Shown one piece after another: positions 34,449 through 46,015 of a stretch of 64,000 nt of DNA. Numbering within the stretch: the stretch's first letter is position 1; the number at the start of each line of letters is the position of its first letter. The position numbers and the translations under genes were made by a program. The notes beneath the pieces are model-generated. The model saw nothing but the letters and a program-made list of their open reading frames with translations. It was not told the origin of the DNA and did not search any database. The stretch is taken from the NCBI GenBank assembly GCA_020403265.1, contig JADBXZ010000036.1:1-64000 (forward strand), read 5' to 3'. Source of the stretch: Bacteroidota bacterium (GTDB lineage Bacteria > Bacteroidota > Bacteroidia > B-17B0 > Aurantibacillaceae).

Positions 34449-35860
34449 TAATCCGTACAATTATTTTTTTTCTCTAATTTTTCAATTCGTTTATTCAGTT
34501 CAAAAATATGCAAATAGGCTTCTTCAAGCTTTTCTAATAGCTTTGCAGTTGTTTCAGTAACGTCAATTCCATTTTCTTCAACTTGTTTTGCTGTTGGTAT
34601 ATTTGGTAAATGTTTTTGTGTGAAAACATAATTTTCCAATTCTTTTAAATTCATCTTTTTATAACTTTTCTCAAAAACATAATCTGCCCAAATGCTTCCA
34701 TTAATTGTTACATAAAAACTTTTAGCAACTACCTTTCCATCCACGCTTAACATTGCATTTCCATGAACACTGGCTGGAAGTGGTTTCATGTTTCCTATCT
34801 GGGTTTGCCCTGTTGATTTCACCAAAAATGATGGATTGGTTGAATTTAAAGGGGTTATCTTTAAAGCTTCCACATTTGATGTTTTTATTTCAGCCTTTCC
34901 ATCATTATTCAAAATAAAAACTTTGTTATTAGAAGAATTTAAAATATTAATGGCCTCAGAATTACTCGTTTTAATGCTTGCTTTACCTGTATTATCTACG
35001 TTAAAAGCGGTTAAACCTGTAACATCGAGTATATTAAACGCATCAACATTCGAAGTTTTAATAGTGGTTTTTCCATCTCCAAAAACTGTAAATGGGATGT
35101 TGTTATTATTATCTTTAATGGTGTAAGCAGGCAAATTGGTAGCCCCAAATGAATTTACTTGAATGGCTTTACCATTCCATGTGTTTATTTCTAGAGCAAT
35201 ATTAGCTGGATCATTTGTACTATAACCATTAACATCGCCAATTTCAATATGCTTAGTGGCACTTAAAAAATTACCAACCTTCACTTTTCCTCCGCCATTT
35301 GATAACCCGGTATTTAAGCAAATTCCTACATCCCTTCCACAAAAGTAATTTAAAAATAAGGTATTGCTGCCTAATCCTGCTTCGTTAACCCCTGAAGTTT
35401 CTATAAATCCACTGCCGTTCCAATCAGCTGTAAACATACTTAAACTGGCATTTACATTGCCGTTAACCGCGCTTGAAATGTAGCCGCCATAATTTTGCAG
35501 CCACCATTGATTCGTTTGAGCACTTGGACAAAGCGGTGGTGCTGGTGTATAGATAGGTGTACCTGTAGTTCTACCTATTTGTAGAAAGTTTTGTCCTGCT
35601 GAGTTGGTTCCTAAAAACCGTAGACCGCTATTTGAGCCTATATTTATACCTTGGTCGGCATTAACAACACTTTTAAAGGTGGCTGTGCTTGTAACTGTCA
35701 GGGCACCTGTAATTTTAATGTCCTGTTCTGCTACAATATCATCTTTGGCTGTTATCGTCTCTGTAGCTACAATTTCATGGGCGTTTACTACATTTACACT
35801 TGTTAGAGTATCCATTACTTTTACATTATTAGCTGTGAAAGTTGTTGGAGTTTGAGCCAT
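34448..35860 (-). CDS. Tail-fibre-like surface protein A (beta-repeat, S74-like tail)
   Basis: 470 aa from the first in-frame ATG, but the signal peptide lies upstream in the same frame (LALIAFLNQNLMAQTPTTF). Its natural start at 35972 is one base out of frame; see the separate leader entry. Mature part: an N-terminal VMDTLTS/ATETITAKDDI repeat stem, a globular middle, three ~27-residue repeats (DGKTTIKTSNVDAFNIL and relatives), then WADYVFEKSYKKMNLKELE and a coiled coil. This C-terminus is the tail-fibre/endosialidase-chaperone-like ending common in Bacteroidota secreted proteins. It is the head gene of operon A, with paralogue B at 59974-61527. Confidence 0.85.
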   Translation of the reverse strand: MAQTPTTFTANNVKVMDTLTSVNVVNAHEIVATETITAKDDIVAEQDIKITGALTVTSTATFKSVVNADQGINIGSNSGLRFLGTNSAGQNFLQIGRTTGTPIYTPAPPLCPSAQTNQWWLQNYGGYISSAVNGNVNASLSMFTADWNGSGFIETSGVNEAGLGSNTLFLNYFCGRDVGICLNTGLSNGGGKVKVGNFLSATKHIEIGDVNGYSTNDPANIALEINTWNGKAIQVNSFGATNLPAYTIKDNNNNIPFTVFGDGKTTIKTSNVDAFNILDVTGLTAFNVDNTGKASIKTSNSEAINILNSSNNKVFILNNDGKAEIKTSNVEALKITPLNSTNPSFLVKSTGQTQIGNMKPLPASVHGNAMLSVDGKVVAKSFYVTINGSIWADYVFEKSYKKMNLKELENYVFTQKHLPNIPTAKQVEENGIDVTETTAKLLEKLEEAYLHIFELNKRIEKLEKKNNCTD

Positions 35861-35972
35861 TAAATTTTGATTTAAAAAAGCAATTAAGGCTAAGCTAAGC
35901 GATGTAATTAACCTCGATTGGGGGAGGGGTAGTTTTGACTACAAAAAAGCTAAATAATCTTTTTAAAAGCAT
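35861..35972 (-). other. Frameshifted leader and signal peptide of fibre gene A
   Basis: An ATG at 35972 opens MLLKRLFSFFVVKTTPPP and then hits a stop 25 codons in. Removing one C from the CCCCC tract (plus-strand G at 35920-35924) joins it to QSRLITSLSLALIAFLNQ and so to the fibre protein, giving a complete signal peptide. Paralogue B has the same design (start, basic stretch, TPP, hydrophobic core, AQAPTTF) in frame. The tract is CCCCTCCCCC. Confidence 0.7.
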
Positions 35973-36224
35973 ATAATTAATTTCTTAATATTCTAAAATA
36001 AAATAAACAAAAGTTAAAGTCAATTAAATTAGCTTAATATTAAATAATAATCGCTAAAAAATTAATTTTAATCGACTAATACAATTAGTTCGCTATTCGA
36101 CCCTCAAAAATACACTTATAAACTATCAATGAAATTCTTCTTTTTTGCTTGATCAATAAAGAAACAAACCAAATGTGGATGGGTAGGGAAATCAAGGCTA
36201 TCTAAAAATCACCTAAAAAAATTA

Positions 36225-36294
36225 ACATGTAATACCGATGTGAAATATGTAATGGTCCAATTTCGTTTCACTTCATTGCTCCAAACTTCTTTCT
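36225..36294 (-). repeat. Dispersed repeat module 1, copy B (inverted)
   Basis: Reverse complement of 8-75 at about 90% identity, including a 23-base identical core (36249-36271). Confidence 0.75.
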
Positions 36295-36466
36295 AAACGA
36301 AACAAAACACTATAGCAAAAGTCATTATTGACATAATTATTTTTTCAGATTGGCATTAAACGTTAATCGTTTAACCGTTCATGAAAAAGAAGAAGCATTT
36401 TCATCTACCAGATGAACTTTAAACAAGAAGTAATAATTAGAGTGCTAGTCAAGTTAACATTAATAG

Positions 36467-36512
36467 CTGATTTTCTTAAATCGCTTATTCATTTAATTTT
36501 TCAAATGAATAA
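36467..36512 (+). repeat. Dispersed repeat module 2, copy B
   Basis: Matches 92-137 with about six mismatches in 46 bases, in the same orientation. The hairpin arms ATTCATTT / AAATGAAT (36487-36494 / 36503-36510) are kept although the loop-proximal bases changed. It ends 20 bases beyond the stop of the DUF5689 gene and could serve as its transcript end. Confidence 0.7.
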
Positions 36513-36531
36513 TTTGTAATTAAGAATTTTA

Positions 36532-37839
36532 CTATTGATAAGACACATTGTCAATATAATAATTGGTAGTAAAATTTGAAGGCTTGTTACCATTGTATAC
36601 AAATGCAACAAAAATATTACCTGTGTAACTTCCCGAAATTAAACTACTAAAATTGGTTGAGCCCGAATTAACAAATGCAAAGCTGGTTCCACTTAACGAA
36701 GCAATTGTAAAGGAACTTGTTACATTAGTCCACGTACCTGAGGCACTTAAGTTAGTGCCATTGTAACTTGTACTTACAAATACTTGGAATGGATTCGGAT
36801 GTCCTGATGAAGGAAATGCCATAGCAGTTTGAAACGAAAACGTTTTAGCAGCAGTGTAGATTAATGGTGGAGTTATCATCCATATTTTATTTGAAGGATC
36901 GGGATTACTTGATCCAAATGATGTTGCTTTAGCTCTGTAATTACCGGCATTTACATCAGATTGCCACGTTCTTGTTCCAACTTCATCTAAATTGTGCCAT
37001 CCGGCCAAATTAATAGTTGTATTAGTTGCAGTTTGCGAGCTAAACGTTTCATTTAAAGTTGAAACCGGCGCGCCTAATGGGAGCGTTGGGGATGCAACAA
37101 CACACAAAGGTGCCGTCATATTAAGCTCACTCGGATTCCTTATGTACAATTGCATGGTTGAACCATATTGTCCTAAGATACCAACAATTTTTCCGTTCCC
37201 GGTTGGCGTTTTGCTGGAAGCGAAGTTGCTGTATCCGCTTGTTCTTACAGTTAATGTACCGGAGCCACAAACTTTAATTGACCTATTAACATCAATTTTA
37301 TTAACTGCATCAGCATAATTTTGGTTCTGATCAGCAGCTAAAAACTCAACGTCATTAATTTGAATTAACTGCGACTGTAAACTAGGCGTACTTGCTGCTT
37401 GAGAAATTGTGACTAATCTCGGCTGAGGGTTTAATCCACTGGCTAACTTGGCTACCTTTTTTTCAATATCAACTGAATCAATTTCAATTAAACTGTTAGA
37501 TCTTTGAACTTTTAAGCCATTCAAGTTAATTCTTATACTATCACCAATATATAATCCTCCCGAAAATGGCATACTGATGTGTATGGCACCGGTAGCGTCT
37601 CTTACATAAACTTCCTTGTATAAGTTTCCGCTTACTTCGTCGCCAATCACAACGCAATATAAATTTCTATCTGTTCCAAATTTATAAACAGAGGCTGCCC
37701 CTAAACGTGCTTTAATACTGTCAATGGTTATGGCTGGCCCTGAACTAGGACTTTTAACCGGTGGTAAATCATATTTCCTTTTACAAGCGGTTGCACCTAC
37801 TAAAACGATTGCTGCTAAAAGTGTGATTATCTTATTCAT
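36532..37839 (-). CDS. DUF5689-domain lipoprotein with choice-of-anchor-type C-terminal domain
   Basis: A 435-aa lipoprotein (VGATAC, Cys19). The N-terminal half is the DUF5689 OB-like region (TIDSIKARLG ... YCVVIGDEVSGNLYKEVYV, GDSIRINLNGLKV). The C-terminal ~170 residues are a beta-sandwich of the choice-of-anchor J type (TFSSQTA ... NKIWMITPPLIYTAAKTFSF ... YYIDNVSYQ). It begins 22 bases after the TonB receptor stop, so the two are cotranscribed. By analogy with SusCD pairs it may sit on the outer surface and bind the receptor's ligand; this is inference. Confidence 0.85.
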   Translation of the reverse strand: MNKIITLLAAIVLVGATACKRKYDLPPVKSPSSGPAITIDSIKARLGAASVYKFGTDRNLYCVVIGDEVSGNLYKEVYVRDATGAIHISMPFSGGLYIGDSIRINLNGLKVQRSNSLIEIDSVDIEKKVAKLASGLNPQPRLVTISQAASTPSLQSQLIQINDVEFLAADQNQNYADAVNKIDVNRSIKVCGSGTLTVRTSGYSNFASSKTPTGNGKIVGILGQYGSTMQLYIRNPSELNMTAPLCVVASPTLPLGAPVSTLNETFSSQTATNTTINLAGWHNLDEVGTRTWQSDVNAGNYRAKATSFGSSNPDPSNKIWMITPPLIYTAAKTFSFQTAMAFPSSGHPNPFQVFVSTSYNGTNLSASGTWTNVTSSFTIASLSGTSFAFVNSGSTNFSSLISGSYTGNIFVAFVYNGNKPSNFTTNYYIDNVSYQ

Positions 37840-37860
37840 ATTATTTGATTGTAAAATTGA

Positions 37861-40413
37861 TTAAAAACTAAAATTAACGGTTGCCATGTAGGTTGTGCCT
37901 TGCATGTATTGGTATTTGTTAGGGAATTTATTGATGTCGCTTAAATCCCATCTAAGCGATTCGAATCCCCAAATGATGATGTTTTTATTGTTTAATAAGT
38001 TGTTTGCACTAACATTAACATTAATGAAATATTTACGTTTAATTCTAAATGATTTGCCTGCATTTGCATTCATGATAAAATAGGCCGGTAGTTCCTCTTG
38101 TTTGGTAATGGTTTCAACCTGTGGATCGGTACTAACATATTTTTCCAATGCTTCAGCAGTTCTTCTATCAGGGTTAGGTTCCAAATAAGTATTGGCAAAG
38201 TAATTCCCAAAAACACCAATAAACCAACGACGCTTATCATTGTAACGATAACCTATACCTGCAACTGTTTGAGGTGTTCCGCCGACATTATAGTTTTCTA
38301 AGTATACTGTTCTATTGCTAAACAACTGCGTTGAATTATTGTCTTGCCACGCTTGCGCCGTCGGGCGATTGGTATAATAGAAATTTCCATATCCAACTGC
38401 TGCTTGTACAACATGTGATGTAAACAAAACTTTTTCAATACCTAGTTCAACACCTTGATGCGTTTGATCTAATCCTGTTAAAATATAGTTAACGTTATTG
38501 TTGAATAAATCATGCCAGTAAGTCCTTAATTGTGTTTGATTATTTATTTGATTGTAGTAGTAAGTGGCTCTCACCTTTAAAGTTGGAAATTTTATTAAGT
38601 AGTTAATATCACCTCCCATTACCGTTTCGTTGGTTACACCATTAACCAAATCATTTCTTACACGAGGTGAAATAAAGACATTGGTTACCTCCGGTGCGCG
38701 TGTTAAATAATTACCATTAGCCGTGATAAAATGTCTTCCATTAAACTTATAGGTTAAACCACCTTTAACACCATAATTAAAAAAATTAAGTTTTTCGCTT
38801 AAGCCTTTACTTGAGGTTGGAAATTTACCGTTCGCAATAAAACCTTCACGCCAAACTGTGCTGTTATTGAGTGTGATTCCAAAATAAGCATCTATTTTAC
38901 TGGCGTTGTATTCCAATTGACTCCATACTTCAGCTCTGTTGATGTTAGTTGAGTAATCAAAACCAAACTTATCTCCCTGATAAATTTTCTTATTTGGATT
39001 ATCCAAGTCATTCTGCTGAAAAGTAGGATCTACGCCAAGATTTTCAGCAAATTGATCTACATCTATCCAAAATGTTGCTCCTAATAAATCCTCCATTTCT
39101 TTGTATCGCCTGTTTTTATAAATGTTAGCGTTTGCTCCCGCAGTTAAAAACAATTGATCGTTTATTCTGGAATTATAAAGTACATTAAATCCTGTATTTA
39201 ATAATTTATCTATTCTGTTTTCTAATACAACTCTCGCTCTCGTTTCAGTTGTTGTAACTTGACCAGGTGTTGTTGAATATAAATTAGCCTGATTCATGGC
39301 AATAAATCGATCCCAATTAATCTGTTGCGTATTAACATCGTTTTGCCATAAGCTTGTATATAATGCAGCGTTTTCATCATCTTTTCTGTTGATGAAATAA
39401 CTTGGCAAATAACGATAATAATCTGGTCTCACATTCGGCGCATCGTTCCAATTTAAACTGGTTAACCCTGCTTTGCCAAAGTTTACAAATGCCGAGGTGG
39501 TTAATTTACTTGCCGTGCTGATATTAAAAACATGTGACAACATAATCATTGGGCGGTTGACCCTGCTTACAGAACTATTTCTAACTTTTCCGTTTTGATA
39601 GCCCCACAAACTGTTATAATAATTATTATTGGTTAGCTCCATTGATTCTTTATAACTGGCAGTTGTTCTTCCTTGTTCGATTGGAGCACCAAAAGCAGTT
39701 AAGCTTAATAAATGCTTGTCCGATAACTTTTTATCTGCCGATACATAAAAAGCATTAGCGTTAAAAAATGTGCCCGGAATATAGACCTCATTACCTTGGC
39801 GTGTTGAAGCGGAAATGGTAAAAGCCCAACCATTTTGCATCATCCCGGTTGAGTGAGTCACCATTAAGCGATGCCTGAAAATTCTATTCCCAAAACCGTA
39901 ACTCACACGTGTTCCTTTTCTGAATGAAGATGCCTTAGAATCAATATTTGTATATCCACCGATGGAAGCGAAATTCAAACGACTGGATGTACTACCAATT
40001 CTATTTTCAACAAAACGGGTAACATCATTTAATCCTCCCCAACTACTCCAACTGGCAAAACCGGTTTCGAGGTTGTTCACCACAACGCCATTAATCATGA
40101 TGACTTGATTTTCAGCTTGCAAACCTCTCATTCTGTATCGCGCTGCCCCAAACTGAAAACTTGCAAATTGCGTGAACACATCTCTACTCGATTGAAGTAA
40201 GGCACTGGCATCTTGCTGATCGAGATCTGAGTCAGCGTCTGCCCCACTGGTGCTAAAAATTGGAATATTAAATGCGGTTTTACTGGTATCTGCCTGCTGA
40301 TTATCTTGCAAAGAAGTACTATCAGCATTACTAACTTGAGCATTAAGCCCGTTTAAAAATAATAAGGCCGACACAAGTACACAAGTTGTAATTTTACTAT
40401 AATAATTTTTCAT
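37861..40413 (-). CDS. TonB-dependent outer-membrane receptor
   Basis: An 850-aa protein with a signal peptide (ends NGLNAQ), a plug domain (about 60-180, RMRGLQAENQVIMINGVVVN) and a 22-strand type barrel ending TYMATVNFSF. The carboxypeptidase-like N-terminal domain of SusC proteins is absent. It heads an operon with the DUF5689 lipoprotein and diverges from a secreted EEP nuclease. The substrate is not known; the neighbourhood points to nucleic acid or phosphate-ester breakdown products. Confidence 0.92.
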   Translation of the reverse strand: MKNYYSKITTCVLVSALLFLNGLNAQVSNADSTSLQDNQQADTSKTAFNIPIFSTSGADADSDLDQQDASALLQSSRDVFTQFASFQFGAARYRMRGLQAENQVIMINGVVVNNLETGFASWSSWGGLNDVTRFVENRIGSTSSRLNFASIGGYTNIDSKASSFRKGTRVSYGFGNRIFRHRLMVTHSTGMMQNGWAFTISASTRQGNEVYIPGTFFNANAFYVSADKKLSDKHLLSLTAFGAPIEQGRTTASYKESMELTNNNYYNSLWGYQNGKVRNSSVSRVNRPMIMLSHVFNISTASKLTTSAFVNFGKAGLTSLNWNDAPNVRPDYYRYLPSYFINRKDDENAALYTSLWQNDVNTQQINWDRFIAMNQANLYSTTPGQVTTTETRARVVLENRIDKLLNTGFNVLYNSRINDQLFLTAGANANIYKNRRYKEMEDLLGATFWIDVDQFAENLGVDPTFQQNDLDNPNKKIYQGDKFGFDYSTNINRAEVWSQLEYNASKIDAYFGITLNNSTVWREGFIANGKFPTSSKGLSEKLNFFNYGVKGGLTYKFNGRHFITANGNYLTRAPEVTNVFISPRVRNDLVNGVTNETVMGGDINYLIKFPTLKVRATYYYNQINNQTQLRTYWHDLFNNNVNYILTGLDQTHQGVELGIEKVLFTSHVVQAAVGYGNFYYTNRPTAQAWQDNNSTQLFSNRTVYLENYNVGGTPQTVAGIGYRYNDKRRWFIGVFGNYFANTYLEPNPDRRTAEALEKYVSTDPQVETITKQEELPAYFIMNANAGKSFRIKRKYFINVNVSANNLLNNKNIIIWGFESLRWDLSDINKFPNKYQYMQGTTYMATVNFSF

Positions 40414-40658
40414 GATTTAATTAACCGAAGCGGCTTTGGCAATTTTATAGAAACTAAAACTTGCCTCAAGGGTGTTCACTTCTCATTTTTAATTACTGGC
40501 AAATATATAGAAAGTGGTAATTTGTTTTGTTAAATAAATATTAACAAACTTTGATTTTTACGAAATTAAAATGTTAAAATTCAGAATTTTAAAATTCAAC
40601 TCTCTTCGATAAATGTTAATTTATTAGCTTTAACCAATTATTTATAATACTACTAACT

Positions 40659-41708
40659 GTGAATTTTAAACTCTTATTTATAGCCTTTTTTCTTACTATT
40701 AGTCTTACTGCACAAAAACTAGAGAAAAACAAAAACTATTATTTATCTGCCATTGGATTTTGGAACGTTGAAAATTTATATGACACCCTTAATGATCAAT
40801 GGAAAAACGATGAAGATTTTACACCTGCCGGCACCAATGCCTGGAATGGAAGCAGGTATTGGACAAAAATTGATCGTCTGGCAGAAGTTGTTTCGAAAAT
40901 GGCTACTGACGTGACTCCCGATGGTTTGGCAATACTTGGACTTTGTGAAATTGAAAACAAAAGTGTAGTAGAAGATTTAGTGAAAAATAAACGTTTAAAA
41001 AGTAGAAATTACCAAGTAGTGCATATCGAAGGCCCTGATGCACGTGGTGTAGATCCATCTTTCATTTATAATCCTAATTATTTTAAAGTAACTAAAGCTG
41101 TTTCATACAAAGTGCCCGTTGTTACGGATACAGCGCACAAAACAAGAGATATTTTAGTAGTGAGTGGTAACTTTTATGGTGATCCATTAACAGTGCTAGT
41201 TAATCATTGGCCGAGTAGAAGAGGTGGTGAATTGGCAAGCAGACCTAACCGAAATTCTGCGGCCAAAGTAGCCAGAAGAATTGTTGACAGCGTTATTGCA
41301 TTGAACCCGGCTAATAAAGTTGCTATTATGGGCGATTTAAACGATGATCCAACAAACGTTTGTGTGAAAGAAGTAATTGGCACCTATGGCGATTATAAAC
41401 ATCAGGAAGTAGGTAAGTTTTTTAACCCTATGGAGCAGTTACATAAAGAAGGTACCGGTACTTTAGCATGGCAGGATAGCTGGAATTTATTTGATCAAAT
41501 CATTTTAAATCAACCATGGGTTACAAGTAAATTTGATACTTGGCAATTTTATAATGTGAGAGTATTTAACAAGCCATTCTTAAGAACAGACTTTGGTAAT
41601 TTTAAAGGCTATCCGTTCCGAACCTATGCAGGAAGCAGCTACGCCGGTGGTTATAGTGATCATTTTCCGGTATTCATTTTAATTGCCAAAGAAAATACTA
41701 AAAAGTAA
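40659..41708 (+). CDS. Secreted endonuclease/exonuclease/phosphatase (EEP) family protein
   Basis: A 349-aa protein with a signal peptide (MNFKLLFIAFFLTISLTAQ) and the EEP/DNase I-like catalytic set: Glu in LGLCEIENK, Asp/His in VNHWPSRRGG, GDLNDDPTN and the final GYSDHFP. Such enzymes hydrolyse nucleic acids or other phosphodiesters outside the cytoplasm. GTG start, placed exactly before the signal peptide; a TAGCTTTA box lies 26 bases upstream. It is divergent from the TonB receptor/DUF5689 operon, a pairing I associate with extracellular DNA or phosphate scavenging in this phylum. Confidence 0.88.
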   Translation: MNFKLLFIAFFLTISLTAQKLEKNKNYYLSAIGFWNVENLYDTLNDQWKNDEDFTPAGTNAWNGSRYWTKIDRLAEVVSKMATDVTPDGLAILGLCEIENKSVVEDLVKNKRLKSRNYQVVHIEGPDARGVDPSFIYNPNYFKVTKAVSYKVPVVTDTAHKTRDILVVSGNFYGDPLTVLVNHWPSRRGGELASRPNRNSAAKVARRIVDSVIALNPANKVAIMGDLNDDPTNVCVKEVIGTYGDYKHQEVGKFFNPMEQLHKEGTGTLAWQDSWNLFDQIILNQPWVTSKFDTWQFYNVRVFNKPFLRTDFGNFKGYPFRTYAGSSYAGGYSDHFPVFILIAKENTKK

Positions 41709-41747
41709 TGTTATTGCTTGGTTGATTTATTTTGTTTTTTATTCTGA

Positions 41748-45224
<3,477 letters not shown>

Positions 45225-45247
<23 letters not shown>

Positions 45248-46013
45248 TTATATTAAACATTATTTGTCGGCTAACACTAAAGGACATGGTGTTCACTCGC
45301 CATTTATTTACCAATTATGCGAACAGGTTTTTTATAATAAAAATTCATTTTATCCATTTGAGAAAATTGAACAAATAAGGACCAAACTTCAGAATAATAA
45401 TAAAAGTATTACCATTAAAGATTTTGGTGCAGGTTCAAAAAAATTTAAAGGTAACACACGAAAAATAAGTGACATTGCCTATCATGGAATTTCTAGTTCA
45501 AAACAATGTGAGTTACTATTTAAATTAATCCATTTCTTAAATTGTGAAACCATCGTTGAATTAGGCACTAGTCTTGGCATTAATACAATGTACCTCGCCA
45601 GTGTAAATTCAAAAAACAGAATCTACACCATTGAGGCTGATAATAATTTATGTGAATTAGCTAAAAAGAATTTTGACATGCTTGATTTAAAAAACATCGA
45701 TCTTATTAACGATGTGTTTGATCATGCTTTGCCTTTATTGCTGGAAAAATTACCTGAAATCGATTTTGCATACATCGATGGTAATCATACCTATCAGTCA
45801 ACCTTGAATTATTTTGAATGGCTCGCCAGCAAATCTAATTCCAAAACTATTATCGTATTAGACGATATTTATTGGAGTAAAGAAATGTTTGGTGCCTGGA
45901 AAAAAATTCAACAACATCCAAAAGTAAAATGTACAATTGATACTTTTAACATAGGGCTAGTGTTTTTTAATCCAAGTTTTATAGAGCCTGTGCATTTAAA
46001 AATACGATTGTAA
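45225..46013 (+). CDS. Class I SAM-dependent methyltransferase (O-methyltransferase-like)
   Basis: A 262-aa protein starting with the marker of this Bacteroidota family, NTKGHGVHSPFIYQL. The SAM site is IVELGTSLGINTMYLAS, followed by IYTIEADNN and the metal/substrate acidic residues in IDFAYIDGNHTY and IVLDDIYWS. It resembles Methyltransf_24 enzymes; the substrate is unknown. It overlaps the HTTM gene by 23 bases in another frame and is convergent with the M1 peptidase two bases away. Confidence 0.87.
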
Positions 46014-46015
46014 TT

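Larger units (their letters stand above)
35973..36531. other. Intergenic region with repeat copies
   Basis: About 560 bases without a gene. It should carry the promoter of fibre operon A on the minus strand, but I see no convincing -7 box. The rest holds an inverted copy of repeat module 1 (36225-36294) and a direct copy of module 2 (36467-36512). Otherwise it is AT-rich sequence without features. Confidence 0.5.

Noticed and set aside
34858-35090. Internal repeats of fibre gene A considered as a CRISPR-like or tandem-repeat locus
   Set aside because: They lie in frame inside a coding region with a ~27-residue protein period and diverged copies; they are structural protein repeats.
34788-35126. 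112-codon frame antisense to fibre gene A
   Set aside because: It arises from the internal repeats of the fibre gene read backwards.
36992-37318. 108-codon open frame antisense to the DUF5689 gene
   Set aside because: Shadow of a real gene; no start context or recognisable domain.
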